DNA from: Fluviicola sp.
GTDB taxonomy: Bacteria > Bacteroidota > Bacteroidia > Flavobacteriales_D > Crocinitomicaceae
DNA: 64,000 nt
Assembly (NCBI GenBank): GCA_017983675.1
Contig: JAGOAZ010000005.1
Span: forward strand, 124,001 to 188,000
Direction of reading: 5' to 3'
Part shown: piece by piece, positions 26,888 through 36,654 of the stretch
Layout of the letters: the number at the start of each line of letters is the position of its first letter
Position numbering within the stretch: the stretch's first letter is position 1
Notes under the pieces: model-generated
Seen by the model: only the letters and a program-made list of their open reading frames with translations
Database searches by the model: none
What the model was told of the DNA's origin: nothing
Translations under genes and position numbers: made by a program

Positions 26888-28597
26888 ATGAAAAAAACCT
26901 TACTAACAGTAGCAATTTCTTGTGCATTTAGTGTTTTTGGTCAGATACCGAACTATGTTCCAACAAATGGACTACAAGCGTTTTGGCCTTTTACAGGAAA
27001 TGCAAATGATTTAACTGCAAACGCAAATCACTTGACGAATAATGGAGCGACCTTAATTGCAGATCGAAACGGTGTTGCAAATGCAGCATATTCTTTCAAC
27101 GGATCTGGTAATTATTTGGAAAAAACAACCCCATCATTTGTGTTTTCTCCAACGGGTACCTTTTCGGTTTCCTTTTGGATAAATCGTCCATCAACTACAG
27201 GAGGAGTTGCTATGATGAGTGGATCGGGGACGGCTAATAATTTTATTTGGTTGTTTTCTGGAAGTGCTGCTAATAATACTTTTGGAACCAACAAGCAACA
27301 ATCTGCTTGGATTTGGGCGAATTCACCTTATACGGTGAATCAATGGGAACATTATGTATGCATGTTCATCAATGGTGTAATGCGCATTTACCGAAATGGT
27401 GTTTTAGAAACTTCCGCTACGTATTCTCACACGGGAGCATTGTCGACTGTTTTGCCATTTTACATCGGAAAAGATATCGGTACAAGTTATTTCAATGGAA
27501 GTATCGATGATGTAGCAATATGGAACCGTTCGTTATCAAATTGCGAGATTCAAAAAATGTACACCTCTCAATTACCGAATATCGTTTCGAATGCTGGTGC
27601 AGATTTTACGGTTTGTAAAGGTGACACCATTGCTTTGTCAGGTTCTGGAACGGGGGGGAATACTTACAATTGGAATTTAGGAATTACCAACAACAATCCT
27701 TTTGTAATTAATACAACGACGACTTATACATACACTGCAGTGGGTCAATATGGCTGTACAGCCGCTGATCAAGTTGTGGTAACTGTAAATCAACCACAAG
27801 TGAATGGCGGGCCAAACCAAACAGTTTGTGCTGGAACAGCTGTTACATTAACAGGTACTGGGTCAACGGCTTTAACGTGGACAAATAATGTATTGAATGG
27901 AATTGCGTTTACACCCGATTCTACACAAACGTATACAGTAAGTGGAACAGATGCAAACGGCTGTTTTGGTAGCGACCAAGTTGTTGTTGCAGTGAATACA
28001 CCTTTAATTAATGCTGGTTCAGATGTCACTATTTGTGCAGGTGATTCATTGCAATTAGCCGCAACAGGAGTTCAAAGTCCAGTTTGGAATAATAACATCA
28101 TCGATAACCAATTATTTGCACCAACGACAACAACGACATACCAGGTTAATGGGACGGACGCGAATGGTTGCGCAGGAACAGACCAAGTAACAGTTGTTGT
28201 AAACCCAACAGCAACGACCGTTTTAAACGAAGTGACGCTTGGAAACTACACCTTGAATGGACAAACCTATTCGCAAAGCGGAACGTATACCCAAACATTG
28301 ACCAGTCAAAATGGATGTGACAGTATTATTACATTAAACTTATCGATCTCAGGTGTAGGTATAGGTGAAGATAATTTAGCATTTACCGTTTCGCCAAATC
28401 CTTCAACAGATTTCATCCAAGTAGCAGGCAATGAAACGGAACAGAACGTAATTGTAAAAGATGCTATTGGGCGAATAGTTTTGCAAACGGCAATTACGAA
28501 AATGGATTCCAAAATTTCAATCGAAAAACTACTTCCAGGCAATTATTTTATGGAGTTTTCAGCGAGCAAAGCACGAATTTCGTTTATTAAACGATAA
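26888..28597 (+). CDS. T9SS-exported protein with LamG domain and three PKD/Ig-like repeats
   Basis: 569 residues. Signal peptide at 1-18 (LLTVAISCAFSVFGQ). A LamG/concanavalin-like domain covers about residues 25-225 (GLQAFWPFTGNANDLTANAN, FSVSFWIN, FNGSIDDVAIWNRSLS). Three tandem Ig-like units of about 75 residues follow, each with a DxTVCxGD/GT...L start (for example NQTVCAGTAVTLTGTGSTAL) and DANGCxGxDQVxV end. The C-terminal 80 residues form a type A sorting domain (FTVSPNPSTDFIQVAG, LLPGNYFMEF, ISFIKR) for export by the type IX system. It is likely a cell-surface or secreted adhesin-like protein; no enzyme domain is seen. Its own transcription unit. Confidence 0.9.
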   Translation: MKKTLLTVAISCAFSVFGQIPNYVPTNGLQAFWPFTGNANDLTANANHLTNNGATLIADRNGVANAAYSFNGSGNYLEKTTPSFVFSPTGTFSVSFWINRPSTTGGVAMMSGSGTANNFIWLFSGSAANNTFGTNKQQSAWIWANSPYTVNQWEHYVCMFINGVMRIYRNGVLETSATYSHTGALSTVLPFYIGKDIGTSYFNGSIDDVAIWNRSLSNCEIQKMYTSQLPNIVSNAGADFTVCKGDTIALSGSGTGGNTYNWNLGITNNNPFVINTTTTYTYTAVGQYGCTAADQVVVTVNQPQVNGGPNQTVCAGTAVTLTGTGSTALTWTNNVLNGIAFTPDSTQTYTVSGTDANGCFGSDQVVVAVNTPLINAGSDVTICAGDSLQLAATGVQSPVWNNNIIDNQLFAPTTTTTYQVNGTDANGCAGTDQVTVVVNPTATTVLNEVTLGNYTLNGQTYSQSGTYTQTLTSQNGCDSIITLNLSISGVGIGEDNLAFTVSPNPSTDFIQVAGNETEQNVIVKDAIGRIVLQTAITKMDSKISIEKLLPGNYFMEFSASKARISFIKR

Positions 28598-28688
28598 ATC
28601 GCCAAAAAAAATAGTCGCTTAATTCGGTAAAATATTCATTCATAAATGGCTTACATTAAAGTGTTTGTCAATTAATTACTGATAAATT

Positions 28689-28717
28689 TTTGTTTTCAAG
28701 AAAAAAAACTAAATTTA
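28689..28717 (+). promoter_or_regulatory. Probable promoter: TTTG - 17 nt - TAAATTTA
   Basis: TTTG at 28689-28692 and a 7/8 match to the -7 box at 28710-28717, 26 nt before the ATG of the 1,577-residue surface protein gene. Confidence 0.5.
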
Positions 28718-28743
28718 CGATTCAATTTATTAATGTTTAAACT

Positions 28744-31700
28744 ATGAAAAATAACTACAACAAATGGAAAGGCATATCGCTGATCGTTGCGTTTGTTTTG
28801 ACTGCGATAAGTAGTCTCAACGCACAGGTGAGTGGGTATGGTTTCAACCAATCCGTTGGCACCTACACCGCAATTACGGGCGGTACAGTGTTAGGAACTA
28901 CATCCAATGATGATGATAACTTCACAAATCTTCCGATTGGTTTTACGTTCAATTACAACGGTACAAATTACACTTCTTTTAGTGCAAATGCTAATGGATT
29001 CATTGCAATGGGAGGATCTGTTACAAATTCTTACACAGGTCTAAGTGGATCAAACAATAATGTTGTTTCAGCATTAAGTGTTGATTTATTATCAAATGGA
29101 ACAACAGGAGAATTAAGTTACCAAACAATAGGTACTGCTCCAAACCGTGTATTTGTCATTCAATGGAAAAATTACGAAAAATATGCTACAACAGGAGACA
29201 ATTATAATTTTCAAATTCGTTTGAACGAAACAACAAATTATATTCAAATTGTTTATGGTTCAATGGCAAATGGTTCTTCAGCAGATGTAGTTCAAGTTGG
29301 TTTAAGAGGCGCTACTGCAACTGATTTTAACAACAGAACGACTAGTTGGGCAGCATCAACAGCTGGAACATCAAATACAGCTAATTTAGCTGTGTCATCA
29401 ACATCAACTCCAGCAACTGGAACAACGTATACTTGGATTGGTAATCCTGATGCACCAGCTGCATTGGTTCAAGCTTCAGGTACACCAACATGTGCAACTG
29501 GTACTGGCTTAACAACTACTTCAACTGCACCAACAGATGTTACATATTACTGGCAAACAACAGCTACTGGAACAAGTACTGCAACACCATACGCTGGAGC
29601 ATACACAGTTTACGCAAACGGAACATTTTATTTAAGAGCAAAAAACACAGTTGGTAACACTTGGTCACCTGCTGTATCTATCGTTGTAACAAATATGCCA
29701 GTTGCAACAGCGCCTCCAGCGCCTACAGCTGCTGCAAATCCTGCATGTGCACCTGGAACAACTGTTTCTGTTGCTGCTGCTCCTTCTGGTACAACTTATT
29801 ACTGGCAAACAGTTGCCAATGGATCAACGACTACAAATAATGCTGCAACGGCATTGCCTGTAACTGCTTCTGGTACGTATTACGTTTCTGCATTTGACGC
29901 AGCTACTTCTTGTTGGTCAAACACATCAAGTATTGCAGTTGTTGTTGATGCTTATATCCCGCCAACACCGTTAACTACAATTAATCCATTAAATGTATGT
30001 TCGGGTGCTACAACAGCACCATTAACGGTTACTCCAGCTGCGAGTTCTGGAACAGCAGTTGTAACTTTTGGATCTAACGTAAATGTTGCTGCAGGATTAA
30101 CAAGTAATTTATCAGGAACTTTAAGTATACCTGTTGGGTCTACAATTACAAGTGCTGTTTTATCTTTCAATGGTGTTACAACAACTTCAGGAACTTGGCC
30201 TTCAGATTTAGACATTCAATTGAGTGGAGCAGCTTCTGTTGCTTTGACAACATTGAATCCAGCTATTGGTAGTGTAACAAATGCAGGACCATACACACAC
30301 AACGCAACAAGTGTTTCAACTGGTACTGTGAATTTATCAATTATTCATGGATACTCATTTGGAGGTCCAGCTTCATTTTCAAGTGTAACGTTAACAGTTA
30401 ATTATACATTACCAGCTCCAACCTTAGAATGGTATACTGCATCAACAGGTGGTACTTTATTAGGAACAGGTGGTACTTTAGAAACAGTTGGAACATCTGT
30501 TTTAGCTAATACAAATACAGCTGGTGCTTATGATTTTTATGCACGTGCAGTTGTTGGCGGTTGTCAATCAGTGGCATTGCCAATCGTAGTTAATGTAACT
30601 CCAGTTTTAGCTACTATTGTTCCAGTTGATGCTTCATGTAACGGTCAAGCTAATGGATCTTTTACATTAGGTACTGTAACATGTGGAACAGGTCCATTTG
30701 CTTATGCGATCTCTGATGGAACGAATCCTTACTCTACTTTCGGTCCAATTCCAACTAACTTAGCAGCAGGTACATATTTTGTAAAAATTCAATCTGCATC
30801 AGCTCAAGTTTCTTCTCCAATTACTTTGGTAATCGGTCAACCAACTGCACCAACAGCTTTAACTGCAACAAATGTTTCATACTTTAATGCTACATTAGGA
30901 TGGACAGCGAGTGGTAACGAAACTTCTTGGGTAGTTGAATACGGTCCAACAGGGTTTACACCAGGTACAGGAACAATTGTTACAGCTAACCAAGATTCAT
31001 TAAACATTACTGGTTTGTTAGCTAATTCTTGTTACCAATTTTATGTAAAAGCAGGATGTGTTACTACATCAGCTGTTGCAGGTCCATTTGCGTTCTGTAC
31101 AGATCCAGGTTTCTTAGCTTGGGACAATGCTTGTCCTACAGGTGGATTTGTAGATATTTCAGGAACTGGAACTCAAATTACTGGTATTACAGATGATTCA
31201 GAATTTGGTTTAACATTACCATGGAACTGGAACATTGGTGGAACGCAAGTTTCTACAGTAACTATTGGTAATAATGGTGGTGTATTGTTCAATACATTAA
31301 CTGGTCAAGTTGGATATACTGCTACAGGAAATGGTTTATTCCCTTTTGCAGAAGATTTAGGAACAATTACAGCTGGAGGTATTTATTACCAATCAATTGG
31401 TACGGCTCCTAACCGTCAATTTATTATTGAGTGGTTTAATATTCCATATTATGGATCTCCTAACTCAGCAGAAGGTGCAACATTTGAAATTATTGTTGAT
31501 GAAGCTACGAGTGAAGTATATTATGTGTATACAGATGTAACTTTAGGAAGTACATTTGAAGACTACGGTGCTGATGCTGAAATCGCAATGATTACTGCAA
31601 ATGGTTCTGCTTTTGTTTCTTCAAATAACACGGCATATTTGACTTCAAACACATGTGCTCATTTCTACAATGCTTTATGTCCAAACATCACAACGTTCAT

Positions 31701-33477
31701 TTCTACAATATCTACAGACGATGCTATTTTAGACTGGAATCCAGGTTTATATGGTGAGACTTCTTGGACATTGATTTATGGTCCAGCTGGGTTTGATCCT
31801 GCTGCAACGCCAAGTCAAGCTATTGGTACTCCACAAACTTTATCTACTTCAGATGCGAGTTTTGGAAACAGTTTAACACAATTGACTGCATATGATGTTT
31901 ACATCTATTCAGAATGTACACAAGACAACTTAACTTCAGGTGGTTACTTATACAGTTTCACAACGTTACCAAACTGTTCATATCCTTCTAACATTGTTGC
32001 TACAACTGATGTTGATTCATTAGAAGTAACATGGAACTGGGCACAATCATCTGTAGGTACACAAATTTCTGATTTCAATGTTGCTTATGTAATGACTGGA
32101 AACAATGTTTACTCAGGAACAGAAGTTGCAACAGGAAGTACAAATACAAATGATACAATTTTTGATCAATCATTATTAGGTGGTGGAGTTTACCAAGTTT
32201 ATGTACAAGCAGTTTGTGCGAACGGTGATACATCTTCTTATGTTGGTCCAGTTAACGTTGTTATGCCGTTGACAAATGACTTAGTTTGTGGTGCTGATAC
32301 ATTAGCATTGAACACAAATTACACGTTCAATAATACAGGTGCAACAGTTTCATTGGATGAGATCAATATCGCTCCAGCTGTAACAGGTGCTCAAACAACA
32401 ACTGGTTGGATTAACAACACATTGAATGGAACAACATGGTTCAAATTCATTGCGCCAGCAAGTGGACAAGTTCGTATCGATTTCACAGCGACAAACTACA
32501 ATGGTCAAGCAGCTGTTTATGATGCTGCATCTTGTTCAGATTTCAACAATAACTTTGATATCTTAGCTGCAAATGATAATGCAATCGGTGGAACAAGTTT
32601 AGCGCCAAACTTCACAGTTTGTGGTTTAACTCCAGGTGATGCTTACTACATTATGCATGATGGTTTCACAGGAACTTCTGGTGTTTATGGAATCAGAATT
32701 ACTGAGGTTGTTGTAAATGCTGGAACAGCAAATGCTACTACAAATGTATGTTCAGGAAATGTATTGAACTTAGATGGAACAATTACAGGAAATGATTTAG
32801 GTGGAACTTGGACTGCTCCAGTAAATGCAGTAAATGCAAGTATCTTCGGATCTTCTTTCCAATCTGCAGGTATTGCATTCCAAACATTTAACTTCCAATA
32901 CCAAGTTGTTGATGGATGTGCTTCTGATACTGTAGTATCTAAAGTGAGAATTTTCGCTCCTTCAAGTGCTGGTATCGATGGTTCAATTACAGTATGTAAA
33001 AACGAACCATTAGATTTATTAGCTGGTTTGTCTGGAAATGTTGACTTAAACGGTACTTGGTATGATCCTGCAAACGTAACTCTTGCAAGTTCTAATATCA
33101 CTGCTAGTGCATTCCAAGGTAACTATAATTATGATTATATCGCAGGAAATGGTGTTTGTCCAGATGATACTGCAAACGTTGTAGTAACAGTTCTTGGAAC
33201 ATGTGATTTCTTAGATATTGATGAAGCAACATTCGCTGGAATTGAGGTTTATCCGAATCCAACAAATGGAATGGTATACGTAAGTGCATCGAACAACGCT
33301 GGTACATTTAATTACGAAGTAACTGACGCTAACGGTCGTGTAATTGCAACAGCAGTTAACGCTATCAATGGTGCAGCTACAACGTCAATTGACTTATCAA
33401 AAGTTGAAACAGGCGTTTACTTCATTCGTTTATCAAATACAACAGGTGATAAAGTTTATCGCGTTGTTGTTCAATAA
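28744..33477 (+). CDS. Giant T9SS-exported multidomain surface protein (FN3 and lectin-like modules)
   Basis: 1,577 residues. Signal peptide 1-28 ends SSLNAQ. Two copies of a beta-rich module are seen, at about 30-235 (LPIGFTFNYNGTNYTSF, RVFVIQWKNYEKY) and 800-980 (LPWNWNIGGTQVSTVTIG, RQFIIEWFN). The same module type begins the protein at 53166. Fibronectin III-like units occur near 700-780 (ATNVSYFNATLGWTASGNETS) and 985-1070 (STISTDDAILDWNPG). A PPC-like domain lies near 1190-1310. The last 80 residues are a type A sorting domain (GIEVYPNPTNGMVYVSAS, LSKVETGVYFIRLSN). Disulphide-capable Cys pairs recur. The role is probably adhesion or matrix; no catalytic domain was recognised. It is monocistronic, ending in a strong hairpin terminator. 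Confidence 0.92.
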   Translation: MKNNYNKWKGISLIVAFVLTAISSLNAQVSGYGFNQSVGTYTAITGGTVLGTTSNDDDNFTNLPIGFTFNYNGTNYTSFSANANGFIAMGGSVTNSYTGLSGSNNNVVSALSVDLLSNGTTGELSYQTIGTAPNRVFVIQWKNYEKYATTGDNYNFQIRLNETTNYIQIVYGSMANGSSADVVQVGLRGATATDFNNRTTSWAASTAGTSNTANLAVSSTSTPATGTTYTWIGNPDAPAALVQASGTPTCATGTGLTTTSTAPTDVTYYWQTTATGTSTATPYAGAYTVYANGTFYLRAKNTVGNTWSPAVSIVVTNMPVATAPPAPTAAANPACAPGTTVSVAAAPSGTTYYWQTVANGSTTTNNAATALPVTASGTYYVSAFDAATSCWSNTSSIAVVVDAYIPPTPLTTINPLNVCSGATTAPLTVTPAASSGTAVVTFGSNVNVAAGLTSNLSGTLSIPVGSTITSAVLSFNGVTTTSGTWPSDLDIQLSGAASVALTTLNPAIGSVTNAGPYTHNATSVSTGTVNLSIIHGYSFGGPASFSSVTLTVNYTLPAPTLEWYTASTGGTLLGTGGTLETVGTSVLANTNTAGAYDFYARAVVGGCQSVALPIVVNVTPVLATIVPVDASCNGQANGSFTLGTVTCGTGPFAYAISDGTNPYSTFGPIPTNLAAGTYFVKIQSASAQVSSPITLVIGQPTAPTALTATNVSYFNATLGWTASGNETSWVVEYGPTGFTPGTGTIVTANQDSLNITGLLANSCYQFYVKAGCVTTSAVAGPFAFCTDPGFLAWDNACPTGGFVDISGTGTQITGITDDSEFGLTLPWNWNIGGTQVSTVTIGNNGGVLFNTLTGQVGYTATGNGLFPFAEDLGTITAGGIYYQSIGTAPNRQFIIEWFNIPYYGSPNSAEGATFEIIVDEATSEVYYVYTDVTLGSTFEDYGADAEIAMITANGSAFVSSNNTAYLTSNTCAHFYNALCPNITTFISTISTDDAILDWNPGLYGETSWTLIYGPAGFDPAATPSQAIGTPQTLSTSDASFGNSLTQLTAYDVYIYSECTQDNLTSGGYLYSFTTLPNCSYPSNIVATTDVDSLEVTWNWAQSSVGTQISDFNVAYVMTGNNVYSGTEVATGSTNTNDTIFDQSLLGGGVYQVYVQAVCANGDTSSYVGPVNVVMPLTNDLVCGADTLALNTNYTFNNTGATVSLDEINIAPAVTGAQTTTGWINNTLNGTTWFKFIAPASGQVRIDFTATNYNGQAAVYDAASCSDFNNNFDILAANDNAIGGTSLAPNFTVCGLTPGDAYYIMHDGFTGTSGVYGIRITEVVVNAGTANATTNVCSGNVLNLDGTITGNDLGGTWTAPVNAVNASIFGSSFQSAGIAFQTFNFQYQVVDGCASDTVVSKVRIFAPSSAGIDGSITVCKNEPLDLLAGLSGNVDLNGTWYDPANVTLASSNITASAFQGNYNYDYIAGNGVCPDDTANVVVTVLGTCDFLDIDEATFAGIEVYPNPTNGMVYVSASNNAGTFNYEVTDANGRVIATAVNAINGAATTSIDLSKVETGVYFIRLSNTTGDKVYRVVVQ

Positions 33478-33496
33478 ATAAACAGTTTAAACATGG

Positions 33497-33530
33497 AAAG
33501 CGGCTGCCTGAAAAGGTAGCCGCTTTTTTT
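33497..33530 (+). terminator. Rho-independent terminator
   Basis: AAAGCGGCT at 33497-33505 pairs with AGCCGCTTT at 33518-33526, extended inward by three more pairs (one G-U), loop TGAAAA, then a run of T. It ends the giant surface protein gene. Confidence 0.9.
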
Positions 33531-33564
33531 GTAGCTGTATATTCTGAGTTTGTCATTCATTTTT

Positions 33565-33686
33565 GTGGTCAGTCTGCAGCTTGACCACAACTTACCAGGG
33601 TAACTATTTTCCCACATGCAGCAAACACAAATATTCTTGCTGTGGTCAAGCTATAGCTTTACCACTAAATACCCGGGTAAATAAAT
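33565..33686. repeat. Two tandem degenerate copies of a 45-nt palindromic unit
   Basis: In the 406-bp gap before lepA, 33565-33609 and 33642-33686 align over 45 nt without gaps. Each opens with a 24-bp imperfect palindrome with arms GTGGTCA and TGACCAC (first copy) or GTGGT and ACCAC around AAGCTATAGCTT (second copy). A matching TACC(A/C)GGGTAA core follows. They look like protein-binding sites or decayed copies of a short mobile repeat. The rest of the gap is AT-rich with no gene. Confidence 0.5.
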
Positions 33687-33833
33687 ACCATCTAAAAACG
33701 GATTATTCTCGATATAAAACACCAATCCTACTTTTATCACCGCTATATTATTAGGCGATTTTATGAAGTTTAAACGGATTTAAATTGTTTGAGAAACATA
33801 GTTTACTACCTTATCATCAAAATGCTTTAAAAC

Positions 33834-33864
33834 AAAAAAAGACTGCTCTTTCGGAACAGTCTTT
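33834..33864 (-). terminator. Terminator of lepA
   Basis: On the minus strand AAAGACTG (33857-33864) pairs with CAGTCTTT (33838-33845), followed by a T-run. It lies 20 bp after the lepA stop. Confidence 0.85.
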
Positions 33865-33884
33865 GAATATGAATCAGGTTGTGA

Positions 33885-35681
33885 TTAATCGTTTAGTTTT
33901 AACACAGCCATGAATGCTTCTTGCGGGATTTCTACACGACCAACTTGGCGCATGCGTTTCTTTCCTTCTTTTTGTTTTTCTAACAATTTTCGTTTACGAG
34001 AAATATCTCCTCCATAACATTTTGCAGTAACGTCTTTACGCAATGCTTTGATTGTTTCACGTGCAATTACTTTTGCTCCAATAGCAGCTTGGATAGGAAT
34101 TTCGAATTGTTGGCGTGGAATCAATTCTTTTAATTTCACACAGATTTTTTTCCCTAAGTCGTATGCATTACTTCTGTGAACAAGTGCTGACAATGCATCT
34201 AATTGTTCGCCATTCAATAACATGTCCATGCGAATCAAATCGGACGTTTTGTAGCCAATCGGATGATAATCAAACGAAGCATAACCCCTTGAAACCGATT
34301 TTAAACGGTCGTAAAAATCAAAAACGATCTCAGCTAGTGGCATTTCAAACGTTAACTCAACACGATCTTGTGTCAAATACACTTGGTTGTGCAACTCACC
34401 GCGTTTTTCGATACATAAGGTCATAATTTGACCGATGTACTCCGATTTTGTAATGACTTGTGCTTTGATATATGGCTCCTCAATATGATCGATTGTTGAT
34501 GGATCTGGCAATTCAGAAGGATTGTTTACAATCATCGATTTTGATGGATCTTTCGTCGTATAACAGAAATAAGAAACGTTGGGAACTGTCGTAATCACAG
34601 TCATGTTAAACTCACGTTCCAAGCGCTCTTGGATGATTTCCATGTGCAACATTCCCAAGAAACCACAACGGAATCCGAAACCTAAAGCCGCAGACGATTC
34701 TGGTTCAAATACCAATGATGAATCGTTCAATTGCAGTTTTTCCATTGAATAACGCAACTCTTCGTATTCGTCTGTTTCTACCGGATAAATACCAGCAAAC
34801 ACCATCGGTTTTACGTCTTCGAAACCTTTAATTGGCTCGTCACAAGGATTGCTCGTTAAGGTAATTGTATCTCCAACTTTTACTTCATTCGCTTGTTTGA
34901 TACCTGAAATAATATAGCCAACATCGCCGGCACGTACTTCTTTTCTCGGACTTAAATCCATTTTAAGAATTCCTACTTCATCTGCGTTGTAATCACGTCC
35001 CGTATTAAAGAAACGAACACGGTCACCTTTTTTAAGGACACCATTTCGAACTCGGTAATAAGCAATAATACCACGGAATGGATTGAAAACTGAATCAAAA
35101 ATCATCGCTTCTAAGGGCGCGTTTTCATCACCTTTTGGTGAAGGAATACGATTAATGATTGCTGATAAAATAGCATCAACACCTAAGCCAGTCTTTCCAG
35201 AAGCAGGAATTACATCACTTGGATCACAGCCAATTAATTCAACAATTTGATCGGTAACTTCCTCAGGCATAGCACCAGGCAAGTCCATTTTATTTAGAAT
35301 TGGAATGATTTCTAAATCGTGTTCCAATGCAAGATATAAATTTGAAATCGTTTGCGCTTCAATTCCTTGAGAAGCATCAACGATTAATAAAGCGCCCTCA
35401 CAAGCGGCAATCGAACGAGAAACTTCGTAGGAAAAATCAACGTGTCCAGGTGTGTCAATCAGATTAAGCACGTATTCTTGCCCTTCAAATTTGTAATTCA
35501 TTTGAATGGCGTGTGATTTAATCGTAATACCACGTTCACGTTCTAAGTCCATGTCATCCAAGGCTTGTGCTTGCATCTCACGATCTGAAATAGTTCCTGT
35601 TGTTTGCAACAATCGATCTGCCAATGTACTTTTACCATGGTCGATGTGCGCGATAATACAAAAATTACGAATATGCTTCAT
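33885..35681 (-). CDS. lepA: Elongation factor 4 (LepA)
   Basis: 598-residue translational GTPase. G1 is AHIDHGKST at residues 11-19, G2/switch [10 protein letters not shown]3 DTPGHVDF, G4 NKMDLPGA. The LepA-specific C-terminal domain is present: [20 protein letters not shown], then [20 protein letters not shown] and [13 protein letters not shown]. It back-translocates or remodels stalled ribosomes at the membrane or in the cytosol. Length equals the family norm. It is monocistronic with its own terminator; the -7 box ends 4 nt before the ATG. Confidence 0.98.
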   Translation of the reverse strand: MKHIRNFCIIAHIDHGKSTLADRLLQTTGTISDREMQAQALDDMDLERERGITIKSHAIQMNYKFEGQEYVLNLIDTPGHVDFSYEVSRSIAACEGALLIVDASQGIEAQTISNLYLALEHDLEIIPILNKMDLPGAMPEEVTDQIVELIGCDPSDVIPASGKTGLGVDAILSAIINRIPSPKGDENAPLEAMIFDSVFNPFRGIIAYYRVRNGVLKKGDRVRFFNTGRDYNADEVGILKMDLSPRKEVRAGDVGYIISGIKQANEVKVGDTITLTSNPCDEPIKGFEDVKPMVFAGIYPVETDEYEELRYSMEKLQLNDSSLVFEPESSAALGFGFRCGFLGMLHMEIIQERLEREFNMTVITTVPNVSYFCYTTKDPSKSMIVNNPSELPDPSTIDHIEEPYIKAQVITKSEYIGQIMTLCIEKRGELHNQVYLTQDRVELTFEMPLAEIVFDFYDRLKSVSRGYASFDYHPIGYKTSDLIRMDMLLNGEQLDALSALVHRSNAYDLGKKICVKLKELIPRQQFEIPIQAAIGAKVIARETIKALRKDVTAKCYGGDISRKRKLLEKQKEGKKRMRQVGRVEIPQEAFMAVLKLND

Positions 35682-35685
35682 GTTG

Positions 35686-35693
35686 CAAAGGTA
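35686..35693 (-). promoter_or_regulatory. -7 box for lepA (TACCTTTG), nearly leaderless
   Basis: Exact TAnnTTTG on the minus strand with only 4 nt between it and the ATG at 35681. No clear -33 TTG. Confidence 0.5.
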
Positions 35694-35831
35694 ATGAAGA
35701 AAGCAGAAAAAGCCTTGTTTTCGTTCCTTCTTGATGCACTTTTTTGTAAATCAAGTAAGTAAAATGAAGATTCGTTGAATTTTGGCTTAGCTTTTCAGGA
35801 AAGTATTCCTGCGAAAATTTCAGAAAAGCAC

Positions 35832-36272
35832 TTAATTTCTAATAAATTTCAACCGAATTCGTAACAGCACCCAATGAATAAAGCGGCTTAGTTTTCCTAA
35901 ATTAAGCGCGGTGAATTTCCAAAATGCTAACCGATCAATCGTTTTCATTTCTTTGTTTTTACGTTGAAAAGCGGTTATTTTTCCTAAATAATTCGTTGCG
36001 TTTATGGGTTCGTCAGCGCGTAAACAAGCATCACCTTGAGATTTGTTTGGTGCAATATATCGGTGTACAATGAGTTGTTCCTTGCGTTGAAAAACGATCA
36101 CATCACCTTTTTTTAAATCTGCAAAAGGTGTTGGGTGAATTTTCACAATGTCAGCAGGGAGCAAGCAGGGATACATACTCCAACCATTTGCAGCGATGGT
36201 AATTTCCTGTCCGTTGTGCAACGCAGTTTGCACCATTTCAATCAAATGTTTATTTGTATTGCTTTCTTTCAT
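35832..36272 (-). CDS. S24/S26-type peptidase-like protein (signal peptidase fold)
   Basis: 146 residues. The core of the S26/S24 fold is visible: GWSMYPCLLPADIVKI with the candidate nucleophile Ser32, KGDVIVFQRKEQLIVHRYI with His70, and QGDACLRADEPI. His in place of the usual general-base Lys is the arrangement seen in SipW/ER-type signal peptidases. There is no N-terminal membrane anchor, but the C-terminal 30 residues are hydrophobic and basic (FIHWVLLRIRLKFIRN). Proteins like this often occur with PqqD, HprK-like kinase and nucleotidyltransferase genes in polysaccharide loci; such a trio lies at 50.4-52.8 kb. Substrate unknown. Single gene between lepA and a small membrane protein. Confidence 0.8.
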   Translation of the reverse strand: MKESNTNKHLIEMVQTALHNGQEITIAANGWSMYPCLLPADIVKIHPTPFADLKKGDVIVFQRKEQLIVHRYIAPNKSQGDACLRADEPINATNYLGKITAFQRKNKEMKTIDRLAFWKFTALNLGKLSRFIHWVLLRIRLKFIRN

Positions 36273-36405
36273 GCTTTTAATTCCCTGTTGAAATTAAGCA
36301 AATCGACCGATAATTCAGCAAATTTGTCGTGAAACTCATTTTTTTTACTGTTTTAAAAGTCAGCAATTAATAAAATACTTACTTTTATACCAAAATTATA
36401 AGATC

Positions 36406-36594
36406 ATGAGTTCAACAACAGTTTTTCAATCGATTGCAGACTTCTTACAATGGACATTCCAATTCTACGATAACGTAGGAGATATTTTAAATTGGAGTTT
36501 CATTGCATTGGGATTTTTTGGATTTGGATATTGGATGCGTTGGCAAAAGAAATTCAATGATCGTGCAGAACAAGATCCAAATCAAATTAAATAA
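36406..36594 (+). CDS. Small single-helix membrane protein (hypothetical)
   Basis: 62 residues: an amphipathic start (TTVFQSIADFLQWTFQFYDN), one membrane helix (ILNWSFIALGFFGFGYWM, about residues 27-44) and a charged tail RWQKKFNDRAEQDPN. Short NW...YWM proteins of this type are widespread in Flavobacteriia (DUF6341-like, uncertain), with no known function. A 7/8 -7 box lies upstream, and a strong terminator directly follows at 36616, showing that it is a genuine single-gene transcript. Confidence 0.75.
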   Translation: MSSTTVFQSIADFLQWTFQFYDNVGDILNWSFIALGFFGFGYWMRWQKKFNDRAEQDPNQIK

Positions 36595-36615
36595 TTCAAC
36601 TAAAATAGTTTGTTG

Positions 36616-36644
36616 AAAGGTCTTCTTATTGAAGGCCTTTTTTT
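36616..36644 (+). terminator. Rho-independent terminator
   Basis: AAAGGTCTTC at 36616-36625 pairs with GAAGGCCTTT at 36631-36640 (one G-U), loop TTATT, then a T-run. It ends the 62-residue membrane protein gene and shows that ispD cannot start upstream of it. Confidence 0.88.
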
Positions 36645-36654
36645 ATATTCGAAC

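Noticed and set aside
33563-33754. 63-codon plus-strand frame after the giant T9SS gene
   Set aside because: It starts inside the palindromic repeat units, lies between two terminators, and has no promoter or recognisable protein features.
35682-35831. Nested inverted repeat (GCTTTTC...GAAAAGC around AGGAA/TTCCT) between lepA and the S26-like gene
   Set aside because: No T-run and long asymmetric loop; could be chance in AT-rich DNA.
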